A DNA stretch of 54,164 bases from Myxococcales bacterium (GTDB lineage Bacteria; Myxococcota; Myxococcia; Myxococcales; Myxococcaceae). The position numbers and the translations under genes are program-made. Of the stretch, positions 31,058 to 38,037 are shown one piece after another. The stretch is from assembly GCA_030681895.1 (NCBI GenBank), contig JAUXRI010000057.1:1-54164 (forward strand), given 5' to 3'. Within the stretch, counting starts at the first letter, position 1, and every line of letters starts with the position of its first letter. The notes beneath the pieces were generated by a model. That model did no database searches. It worked only from the letters and a program-made list of their open reading frames with translations, and had not been told where the DNA came from.

Positions 31058-31885
31058 ATGCGCGCGCGACTGCCTCGACTGACGGACCGGCTGGTGTTGG
31101 GTGACGGGCTCGAGGTCAGCCCGATCTGCCTGGGCATGGTGGGAGACCCGAAGACGGTGCTCGCGGCGTACGACGCCGGCATCAACTTCTTCTTCGTGAC
31201 GGCCGACATGCACTGGCCGTTGTACGCGCCGCTCCGGGAAGGCCTGCGCCAGCTCTTCAAGCGCCGGGGGGCGCGCAGCCGTGTGGTGGTCTGCGCCGCG
31301 GCGTACGTCACCCAGCCCGACTTCTGCGAGCTGCCCTTCGAGGAGCTGATCGACGACCTGCCCGGGCTGGAGCACCTCGACGTGCTGACGATGGGCGGCG
31401 TCTACGGAACCGACTTCGGCGCCCGCCTGCCCGGCTACGAGGGCCATCGGGAGCGTGCCTTCGTCGGCGCGAAGGCCATCGGCGCGAGCTTTCACGATCG
31501 ACGCGTGGCCCGCTCCGCAGTCCGAGCGCGGCTCGTCGATCTCGCCTTCGTGCGCTTCAACTCAGGCCACCCCGGCGCGCGGCACGATCTCTTCCCGAAG
31601 CTGCCAAAGCGGCGCCCGCTGCTGTTCAACTTCAAGAGCACCGATGGCTGGGTCGACGACGCACGGCTCGACGAGCTGGGCCTCGCACGCGACGCCTGGC
31701 ACCCGGATATCACCGATCACTATCGCTACGTGCTCTCGCAGCCCGCGCTCGACGGCGCCCTCCTCTCGCTCTCCGCGCCCTCCCAGGTCCGAGCGTTGTC
31801 GGACGCCCTCGCGAAGGGCCCGCTCGACGACGCGCAGCAGGGCTGGGTCGAGCGGCTCTCTCACGCGCACCTCACGACCCCATGA
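31058..31885 (+). CDS. Aldo/keto-reductase-like protein
   Basis: A 275-aa protein. The N-terminus (RLVLGDGLEVSPICLGM) and the following AAYDAGINFFFVTADMHW match the opening of aldo/keto reductases, where strand 1 and the catalytic Asp lie. The expected catalytic Tyr of the YGxG motif is not clear (HWPLY is in that place), and the Lys and His positions cannot be assigned by eye. It may be a degenerate or specialised member. It overlaps the JmjC gene by ATGA (31882-31885), so the two proteins are cotranslated. This ties it to the candidate peptide-modification locus. Confidence 0.7.
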   Translation: MRARLPRLTDRLVLGDGLEVSPICLGMVGDPKTVLAAYDAGINFFFVTADMHWPLYAPLREGLRQLFKRRGARSRVVVCAAAYVTQPDFCELPFEELIDDLPGLEHLDVLTMGGVYGTDFGARLPGYEGHRERAFVGAKAIGASFHDRRVARSAVRARLVDLAFVRFNSGHPGARHDLFPKLPKRRPLLFNFKSTDGWVDDARLDELGLARDAWHPDITDHYRYVLSQPALDGALLSLSAPSQVRALSDALAKGPLDDAQQGWVERLSHAHLTTP

Positions 31886-32820
31886 GCCAGCCAGGCTTGT
31901 CGACGCTCCTCGGCCGTTTCCCCTCGCGCCGGTTCTTGCGAGAGCACTGGCCGCGCACCCTGCTCGTGCAGCACGGGAGCCCCGCCCGACTGAAGGGGCT
32001 CATCGACGCGCCAGAGCTCCGCGACATCGACGCGCTCACCGCGCTGACGGCCCGGCAGTGGCTGGTGCAGTCGGGCCGCTTCAAGAACCGCTTCGGCAAC
32101 GTGCCGGTCACCGGGAGCGCGGCGGCGGAGTTCTTTCACACCGGGCACACGATTTACGCCGTCGAGCCCGAGTTCCACTCCGAGCCCTTCTTGCGCTGGC
32201 TGGCGGCCCTCGAGCGCGACCTCGGCCTGTCCGCGGGCCTCATCCTCTCCAGCGTCTTTCTCTCGAAGCCAGGCCCTGGCTCGCGCATGCACTTCGACGC
32301 GCAGGAGTCGTTCGTGGTGCAGGTTCGAGGGCGCAAGCGGTGGTGGCTCGCCCCGAATGAGGACGTCCAGTTCCCCGCCGAGAACTACATCGCGGGCGAT
32401 CCGGTGCCCGAGTCCCTCGAGGTGCAGCTCGATCGACCGCTGGCGGAGCACATGCCCGACGACGCGGTGTCGGTCGTGTTGGAGCCTGGCTCGATCATGT
32501 TCGTACCGCGCGGCACCTGGCACGCCACCGAGACCCTCGAGGAGTCGTGGCACCTCGATCTCATGCTGCCGCTGCCCACCTGGGGCGACACGATGGCGGC
32601 GCGGCTGGCAGAGCACTTCCACGCGAGCGCGCACTGGCGCGAGCCGATGCTCGACGCGGCGGCCTTCGACGCGCGGCTGGCCCTGCTCACCGCCGAGCTG
32701 CAGGCTGCATCACCGACCGGGCCCGCGCGACCCACGCTGAAGGCAGCACGCCCAACCAGGGCTGGCTCGCGTCGAGGCCGTGCTGCTCGAACTGCGTCGA
32801 AACGCCGCTCCACGCGGTAG
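31882..32820 (+). CDS. JmjC/Cupin_4-like Fe(II)/2-oxoglutarate oxygenase 1
   Basis: A 312-aa protein with a JmjC-type double-stranded beta-helix. The iron triad is His137-x-Asp139 in RMHFDAQESF and His214 in VPRGTWHATE. VVQVRGRKRWWLAP follows the first pair, as in ribosomal-oxygenase (Cupin_4) proteins. Such enzymes hydroxylate amino-acid side chains in proteins or peptides. The last ~45 residues are Arg/Ala/Pro-rich, and their coding DNA overlaps the 3' end of the HopA1-like gene on the other strand (32687-32820). It is coupled to the AKR-like gene by an ATGA overlap. Confidence 0.85.
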   Translation: MSQPGLSTLLGRFPSRRFLREHWPRTLLVQHGSPARLKGLIDAPELRDIDALTALTARQWLVQSGRFKNRFGNVPVTGSAAAEFFHTGHTIYAVEPEFHSEPFLRWLAALERDLGLSAGLILSSVFLSKPGPGSRMHFDAQESFVVQVRGRKRWWLAPNEDVQFPAENYIAGDPVPESLEVQLDRPLAEHMPDDAVSVVLEPGSIMFVPRGTWHATETLEESWHLDLMLPLPTWGDTMAARLAEHFHASAHWREPMLDAAAFDARLALLTAELQAASPTGPARPTLKAARPTRAGSRRGRAARTASKRRSTR

Positions 32821-33652
32821 GCGCGTCACCTTCCAACCACGAGAGCAGTCCCCCCGCCGTCAGCCGGCACCGCTGCGCGCCGAAGCTCTCGTCCTCTCCG
32901 GGTGGCGACTCGGCGAGCCCGACACCCGGCGCGAGGGGAAGCACGAAGGGCGGGGTCGCGGCCCGAAAGCCCCGTGGGGTGGTGCGACGCAGGCGCGCGA
33001 GGAACTGCAGCACCGGCGTGATGGAGCCGGGCGCGACGTAGAGCAGCGCCGTGTCACGTCGCCCGAAGGCGTCGGGATCGTTCACCACCTTGCCGTCGAA
33101 GCGGGCGCGACGAAGCGAGGGCTCGTGGAGGAGCCCGTGCAGCAGGACGGGAGCGAGCGAGGGCTCGAGGTTCAGGTAGACCTTCAGGTGCGGCCCGTCG
33201 TCATGCAGGCGGCCGAGCCGTGAGTTGAAGCAGAAGAACCCGCCCATCGCCGATTCGCGAGCGCACGGGAGCCGCACCGCGACCCGTCGACCCGAGGCCG
33301 CGCGCGCGGGACGCAGATCACGGCGATCACGTACGAAGAGCCGGATCACCCCGTTCTCGACGAAGACTCCGGTGGCGTGACGAGACACCACGCGGAACCG
33401 ATCGTCGAACCAGCTCGTCGTGCCCGCAGCCTTGAGGAGCTGCGCGGTGAAGTGCGGGGCGCCTCCCACCGAGTCCGAGAAGCGGCCCGACGGCGCACGC
33501 CAGTCGATGAAGAAGCGCTCGTAGAGCCAGTCCTCCAGGGCTTGCGCCGCGGCGTCGCCAGACACCTGGCCACCATCAGGCAGGCGCAGGCCCCGGCGGC
33601 TGAGTTGGAGCCGCGAGCCAACGCGCTCGAGGTGTCGGCGGAGCGCGCTCAC
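32687..33652 (-). CDS. HopA1-family protein, predicted Ser/Thr-phosphate lyase
   Basis: A 321-aa protein starting at GTG 33652; this GTG overlaps the TGA of the kinase gene (GTGA), so translation is coupled. The open frame extends to 34210, but that part is antisense-like noise over the kinase gene. Signature blocks of HopA1-family proteins are visible: YERFFIDW near the N-terminus, WFDDRFRVVSRHATGVFVENGVIRLFV, LKVYLNLEP, FDGKVVNDPDAFGRRDTALLYV. In thioamitide (TvaD) and class V lanthipeptide (LxmY) pathways this family acts with an APH-fold kinase to dehydrate Ser/Thr. The kinase is present directly upstream. The 3' 134 bp overlap the JmjC gene antisense. Confidence 0.82.
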   Translation of the reverse strand: MSALRRHLERVGSRLQLSRRGLRLPDGGQVSGDAAAQALEDWLYERFFIDWRAPSGRFSDSVGGAPHFTAQLLKAAGTTSWFDDRFRVVSRHATGVFVENGVIRLFVRDRRDLRPARAASGRRVAVRLPCARESAMGGFFCFNSRLGRLHDDGPHLKVYLNLEPSLAPVLLHGLLHEPSLRRARFDGKVVNDPDAFGRRDTALLYVAPGSITPVLQFLARLRRTTPRGFRAATPPFVLPLAPGVGLAESPPGEDESFGAQRCRLTAGGLLSWLEGDAPTAWSGVSTQFEQHGLDASQPWLGVLPSAWVARARSVMQPAARR

Positions 33653-34641
33653 GGAGTTCCCAGGAAATGACGTGCCCACTTCGCAGGTGCCATGAGCAGC
33701 TCGAGCGCAGAGGCGGTGACGTGGGCCTCGCGCTCCGTCCAGTGGCCGTCGTGAAAGGTCACCGTATACGCGCGTCGGAGCAACGCCTCGGCAGCCCAGG
33801 CCATCGCGCGCGGCCGGATGCCAGCACGCGCGGGGAGCCGGAGCACTGCGGCCTCGCGCTCCCACGCGAGCATGAACGCCCGAAGGCGCGCACGAAGCTG
33901 GCCGAGCGTCAGCTGCTCCCGGCGATCGCGAGGCACCAGGAAGAACCCGAGGTCCTCCGCGAGCCACATGCCGAGATCTCGCGCCGGATCGCCGAGCCCG
34001 CCCAACTCGAGGTCGACGAAGGCGACGTGGCGCCCGTGGCGCAGCACGTTCGATTGGCGCAGATCGCCGTGACACAGCACGCGGGGGTGCGTTGCTTCGA
34101 CCTCGAGCAGGTGGCGGAGCGCGCGCTCGGCGCGGGCGTTGGTCTGCACCGCGTTCCACAACGTCAACGACGCCGCGCTCGAGCTCGCGTACTCGCCAGG
34201 GCTCATCCACAAGAAGCGCGCGATCAGATCGCCGTACACAGGCTCGGTCGTCACGTCGGAGCGCGCGTGCAGATGGGCGATCGCGCGCCCGATGGCGGCG
34301 TCGTCACGTGAGGCGACCTGGCGATCGGCGCGACGTCGCGCGTACGCCGTCTTCCCCGGCAGCCACTCGATCACCAGGCGGCCCGGCGACGAGTGCGTCA
34401 CCCGGGGCGTGTGGAACTCATCGGCGCCGCCAGCGAGGCGCTCGAGCAGCGCGGCCTCACGCGCACTGAAGGGATCGTCGGCGGTCGCGGCGACCTTGAC
34501 GAGCGAACGCACCTCGCCGCGCCTGGCGACGAGCGTCAGGTTGCGGCTGGAGGCGATGCGGGAGGTGGCCTCGGGGTCGACCGTCAGCCTGAGTGCCCGG
34601 AGCCAGCGTCTGACTCCGGGCGGCAACGTCAGGGACGACAT
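33649..34641 (-). CDS. APH-fold phosphotransferase, predicted peptide Ser/Thr kinase
   Basis: A 330-aa aminoglycoside-phosphotransferase-fold protein. The catalytic loop HGDLRQSNVL (His191, Asp193, Asn198) and the metal-binding FVDLELGGLGDPARDLG (Asp210) are intact. LVKV (Lys49) is the likely ATP lysine and LVIEWLPG the hinge. AGAGG lies 7 bp before ATG 34641. It starts 37 bp after the repeat protein gene and overlaps the HopA1-like gene by GTGA. The pairing argues for peptide phosphorylation before elimination, as in TvaC or LxmK, rather than antibiotic resistance. Confidence 0.87.
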   Translation of the reverse strand: MSSLTLPPGVRRWLRALRLTVDPEATSRIASSRNLTLVARRGEVRSLVKVAATADDPFSAREAALLERLAGGADEFHTPRVTHSSPGRLVIEWLPGKTAYARRRADRQVASRDDAAIGRAIAHLHARSDVTTEPVYGDLIARFLWMSPGEYASSSAASLTLWNAVQTNARAERALRHLLEVEATHPRVLCHGDLRQSNVLRHGRHVAFVDLELGGLGDPARDLGMWLAEDLGFFLVPRDRREQLTLGQLRARLRAFMLAWEREAAVLRLPARAGIRPRAMAWAAEALLRRAYTVTFHDGHWTEREAHVTASALELLMAPAKWARHFLGTP

Positions 34642-34678
34642 CGACGGCCTCTGGCGAATGAAACGGACTGCTGAAGGC

Positions 34679-35116
34679 TTACTCGAGCGGGCGCGACTTC
34701 AGCGGCGCCGGCTGCGGCGCGGTGCGCATCGGGTTCGCCGACTTCAGCGGAGCGGGCTGCGGCGCGATTGACTTCAGCGGCGCCGTGCGGCCGGGCTGAA
34801 TCGACTTCAACGGCGCGGTCTTCGCGGGAGGCGGCTGCGGCGCGATCGACTTCAGCGGCGCCGTGCGGCCGGGCTGAATCGACTTCAGCGGCGCGGTCTT
34901 CCCGGGAGCAGGCTGCGGCGCGATCGACTTGAGCGGCGCGGTGCGGCTGGGCGGCTTGGCCGACTTCAGCGGCTTCCAGCCCGGGTTCGCCGACTTCAGC
35001 GGCTGCGGCGACGACTTCTGCGGCGGGGTCGACTTCAACGGCGCTGACGACTTCAGCGGCTTGGAGCTGGTGAGCGGACGGGCGGAAGTCAGCGGCTTGT
35101 TGGTGATGCGTGGCAT
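34679..35116 (-). CDS. Cys-free Pro/Lys/Ser repeat protein, candidate RiPP precursor
   Basis: A 145-aa protein starting at ATG 35116, with AGAGGG 7 bp upstream; the open frame to 35197 lacks this signal. It carries 11 exact PLKS motifs, two PLTS and one PQKS, mostly as KPLKS or APLKS. In the second half these form 26-residue units with TAPLKSIQPGR and TAPLKSIAPQPPPAK. There is no Cys and no Asp, and the only acidic residue is the C-terminal Glu, so the protein is extremely basic. No leader or signal peptide is obvious. As the first gene before a kinase and a HopA1-like lyase, its Ser residues are the likely targets. Alternatively it may be a structural or nucleic-acid-binding protein. Confidence 0.85.
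   Translation of the reverse strand: MPRITNKPLTSARPLTSSKPLKSSAPLKSTPPQKSSPQPLKSANPGWKPLKSAKPPSRTAPLKSIAPQPAPGKTAPLKSIQPGRTAPLKSIAPQPPPAKTAPLKSIQPGRTAPLKSIAPQPAPLKSANPMRTAPQPAPLKSRPLE
34764..34951. repeat. 78-bp tandem repeats inside the PLKS protein gene
   Basis: Copies at 34764-34841 and 34842-34919 differ at only a handful of bases, and a partial third copy runs from 34920 to about 34951. Each encodes 26 residues containing two TAPLKS motifs. Near identity at synonymous positions points to recent expansion. Confidence 0.85.
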
Positions 35117-35155
35117 CGAGATTCCCTCTGTGGAAGACGAGAAGACGTCGGGATG

Positions 35156-35184
35156 TGTACACCCCACCCCTCCACTCTGTGCAA
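35156..35184 (-). promoter_or_regulatory. Candidate promoter of the PLKS-kinase-HopA1 operon
   Basis: On the minus strand TTGCAC (35184-35179) and TGTACA (35161-35156) are 17 bp apart in the 98-bp divergent region before the second JmjC gene. The perfect palindrome GTGTACAC (35155-35162) overlaps the -10 box and could be an operator. Matches to consensus are weak. Confidence 0.35.
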
Positions 35185-35214
35185 GCCGGTGATTCACTTT
35201 TCTAGAGGATGCCG

Positions 35215-36225
35215 ATGCCCCCGTTGCCCCGAGCAGTCCGGACGTGGCTGACCGAAGCGTGGTTTCGCGACGTGCCCGAGGCCGAGATCGTCGAGGCGCT
35301 GCCCTTCACGGGCGTGCCGCTGGCGTCCGTCAGCCGGTTCTTGAAGAGCCTCGCCCACTCGCCCCACGCCGAGGAGTTCGGCGACCTGGTGACCCGCATC
35401 GCCCGGCTCGAGTGGCAGGGGCGGGTTCGGATCCAGAGCGGGCGCCTTGATCCGTTACGCCGGCGCGTGCCTCGGGTGAAACGCCTCTCTCACCGGGCGT
35501 TCATCGAGCAGGCCTACGCGCCCAACCGGCCGATCGTCGTCACCGACATGATGCGCGACTGGAAGGCCGTCACGCGGTGGACGTGGCCCTTCCTTCGCCG
35601 GAACGTCGGCACGGCCGAGGTGCAGGTGATGGAGGCTCGCGAGACGACGCAGCAGTACGATCTCAACGTCGAGCGCATCAGTCAGGCGACCACGCTGGGT
35701 GAGTTCATCGGGTGGATCGAGCGCGTCAAACGGTCCAACGCGCGGTACCTGGTCGCGCGCAACAACGGCCTGACGGCGCCGGGCCTGCGCTCCCTGCTGC
35801 GAGACATCGGGTTCTTCTCAGGCATCTTGAATCGCAGGCTGCTCGACGGCTTCGTGTACCTGTGGGTCGGGCCGGGCGGCACGGTGACGCCGTTGCACCA
35901 CGACACCGCGAACAACCTCTTCTGCCAGGTGCGAGGGAGAAAGCGCTTCATCCTCGTCGACCCGGCCAACGCCGAGCTGCTGCGCGACGTGATCAGCTAC
36001 TACTCGTTCATCGACGCCGAGCGCTTCGATCTCCGGCGCTTCCCGTACCTCGCGGACGTCGACCGCATGACCATCACCGTCGGGCCCGGCGAGGCGCTCT
36101 TCATTCCGTCGGGCTGGTGGCACCACGTGCGCTCGCTCTCGCCCAGCATCTCGGTGTCGATGACGAACTTCACGAAGCTGCTCGACACCGACGATCCGAG
36201 CTACCCGGTGCCTGGCCGGCGGTGA
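35215..36225 (+). CDS. JmjC/Cupin_8-like Fe(II)/2-oxoglutarate oxygenase 2
   Basis: The start is taken as ATG 35215, with AGAGG 6 bp upstream; ATG 35209 would leave no spacer. The protein is 336 aa. The C-terminal JmjC fold has the iron triad His228-x-Asp230 in VTPLHHDTANNLF and a distal His near 303 in FIPSGWWHHV. CQVRGRKRFILVDP follows the first pair. This is the Cupin_8 pattern of protein and peptide hydroxylases. It is divergent from the PLKS repeat gene with a 98-bp shared upstream region and is a different subfamily from the JmjC gene at 31882. The ABC1 kinase gene starts 45 bp later. Confidence 0.88.
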   Translation: MPPLPRAVRTWLTEAWFRDVPEAEIVEALPFTGVPLASVSRFLKSLAHSPHAEEFGDLVTRIARLEWQGRVRIQSGRLDPLRRRVPRVKRLSHRAFIEQAYAPNRPIVVTDMMRDWKAVTRWTWPFLRRNVGTAEVQVMEARETTQQYDLNVERISQATTLGEFIGWIERVKRSNARYLVARNNGLTAPGLRSLLRDIGFFSGILNRRLLDGFVYLWVGPGGTVTPLHHDTANNLFCQVRGRKRFILVDPANAELLRDVISYYSFIDAERFDLRRFPYLADVDRMTITVGPGEALFIPSGWWHHVRSLSPSISVSMTNFTKLLDTDDPSYPVPGRR

Positions 36226-36270
36226 ACGCGCTTCTTTGATCCCTCGCGGGCCTCGTGCGACGGTGCGGGC

Positions 36271-37956
36271 GTGCTCCGCAACGCCTTCCAGGACCTGAAT
36301 CGCGTCCGCCAGATCGCGATCATCGCGGGCAAGTACGGCTTCGCCGATTTCCTCGAGCGCTCCGGGCTGCGCAAGGTGGTGCCCGACGCGAAGATCGAAG
36401 GAGACGCCGCGGCGCAGTCGCTCACGTTTGCCCGCCGTTTCCGCATGATGCTGGCCGAGCTGGGGCCGACCTTCGTGAAGCTCGGGCAGGTGCTGTCGAC
36501 GCGCGGCGATCTGCTGCCGGCAGACTTCATCGAAGAGCTCTCGACGCTCCAGGACAAGGTGCCGCCGTTCGAGATGGAGGACGTGCGCAAGCAGATCGTC
36601 GCCGCGTTCGGCCGCCCGCTCGAAGAGCTGTACGACGAGTTCGACCCGAAGCCGATCGCCGCCGCCTCGATGGCGCAGGTGCACAAAGCGAAGACGAAAG
36701 AGGGCATCGAGGTCGTCGTGAAGGTGCAGCGCCCGGGCATCACCGAGCGCATGCGGGCCGATCTCTCGGTGCTGCATGCCATCGCGCGCGCTCTCGAGGC
36801 GGTGATCGAAGAGGTCAGCGTCACCTCGCCGACGACGATCATCGAAGAGTTCGACAAGGCGGTTCACGAGGAGCTCGACTTCTTGAACGAGGCCTCGAAC
36901 GTGCGCGCGTTCTTGAAGGCCCACGTCGACCACCCGAACGTGCGCATCCCGAAGGTCTACGACGAGCTGACCGGCCGCACGGTGCTCACGCTCGAGTTCC
37001 TCGACGGGCCCAAGCTCTCGAGCGCGCAGCTCGACGACGAAGGGAAGAAGAAGCTCGCGGCCATCATCCTCGAGGAGGCGTTCAAGCAGCTCTTCGAAGA
37101 CGGGCTCTTCCACGGCGATCCCCACCCCGGGAATCTGTTGATCCTCCCGGGGCCGGTGCTGGCGCTGATCGACTTCGGGCTCGTGGGCCGGGTGACGCAC
37201 CAGATGCAGGAGGCGCTGATCGCCCTCATCCTCGCGGTGGCGCTGAAGGACTCGGAGTCGGTCGCCCGCCAGCTCTACCGGCTGGGCACGGCTGACAGCC
37301 GCGCGAACCTGCACACCTTCAAGAGCGACATCGACGCGATCCTCAATGCGTATCTGCCGACCTCGATCGCCGACGTGAACGCGAAGGCGTTGGTGCGCGA
37401 CCTGCTCAACCTGGCCGTGAAGTACCGGGTGAAGGTGCCGCGTGAGTACGCGATCCTGGCGCGCGCCTCGGTCGCCATCGAAGGCATTTTGCGCTCGCTG
37501 TACCCCGAGATGCCGATCGGCGAGATCTTCATGCCCTACGCCAAGAAGATGATGGCGGAGCGGTACGACCCTGCGCAGCTTCAGGGCAACGCGCTGAAGA
37601 CGTTGATGCGGCTCCAGAGCGCCGCGAGCGATCTGCCCCTGCAGCTGCAGCAGATCATCCTCGACCTCGAGTCGGGCAAGTTCACCGTCACGCTGAAGAA
37701 CGAGCAGGTCGAGTCGATCAACAGCAACCTGCGCGCGCTCGCGGTGGTGGCGTTCGCCGGCCTGTCGGCGTGCGGCTTCATCATCGGCAGCTTCATCTCG
37801 TTCGCGCCCAAGCAGTGGGAGATCGCCGGCATTCCCGTGCTGGGCGTCTTCGGCATCGCGGCGTCGGTGTTCCTGTTCTCGACGGCGGTCGTGCGCCAGG
37901 TGCTGGGCGGGTTCCGGAAGGTGTCGATCAAGCGCTTCTTCGGCAACAGCCGGTAG
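36271..37956 (+). CDS. ABC1/AarF/UbiB family atypical kinase
   Basis: A 561-aa protein starting at GTG 36271. It has the UbiB signature VKLGQVLSTRGDLLP (KxGQ), the Ala-rich loop AAASMAQVHKA, VVVKVQRPG, the catalytic LFHGDPHPGNLL and the metal-binding LIDFGLVGR. Two C-terminal hydrophobic helices (about 490-540) anchor it in the inner membrane. Family members support isoprenoid quinone synthesis or lipid handling by ATP-dependent extraction of lipids. It is not obviously linked to the neighbouring RiPP-like locus. The length is normal for the family. Confidence 0.93.
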   Translation: MLRNAFQDLNRVRQIAIIAGKYGFADFLERSGLRKVVPDAKIEGDAAAQSLTFARRFRMMLAELGPTFVKLGQVLSTRGDLLPADFIEELSTLQDKVPPFEMEDVRKQIVAAFGRPLEELYDEFDPKPIAAASMAQVHKAKTKEGIEVVVKVQRPGITERMRADLSVLHAIARALEAVIEEVSVTSPTTIIEEFDKAVHEELDFLNEASNVRAFLKAHVDHPNVRIPKVYDELTGRTVLTLEFLDGPKLSSAQLDDEGKKKLAAIILEEAFKQLFEDGLFHGDPHPGNLLILPGPVLALIDFGLVGRVTHQMQEALIALILAVALKDSESVARQLYRLGTADSRANLHTFKSDIDAILNAYLPTSIADVNAKALVRDLLNLAVKYRVKVPREYAILARASVAIEGILRSLYPEMPIGEIFMPYAKKMMAERYDPAQLQGNALKTLMRLQSAASDLPLQLQQIILDLESGKFTVTLKNEQVESINSNLRALAVVAFAGLSACGFIIGSFISFAPKQWEIAGIPVLGVFGIAASVFLFSTAVVRQVLGGFRKVSIKRFFGNSR

Positions 37957-37960
37957 TCGA

Positions 37961-38037
37961 ACGGCGCCGCGCCTGATCCTCCGACTCAGACGGCGCCGAG
38001 CCTGATCCTGCGACTCAGACGGCGCCGCGCCTGATCA
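37961..38037. repeat. 29-bp tandem repeats between convergent genes
   Basis: Units 37961-37989 and 37990-38018 differ at two positions, and a partial third unit covers 38019-38037. Each starts ACGGCGCCG and contains the palindrome GGCGCC. The last unit touches the stop codon of the lipoprotein gene at 38035. Confidence 0.9.

Noticed and set aside
33649..34641. Aminoglycoside resistance as the role of the APH-fold gene
   Set aside because: The gene overlaps a HopA1-family gene and follows a repeat peptide gene, which points to peptide phosphorylation.
34764..34951. CRISPR-like array in the 78-bp repeats
   Set aside because: The repeats are in-frame coding repeats of 26 residues with no spacers of variable sequence.
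34679..35116. Calling the PLKS product a lanthipeptide
   Set aside because: The protein has no Cys, so lanthionine rings cannot form, and no cyclase gene was seen nearby.
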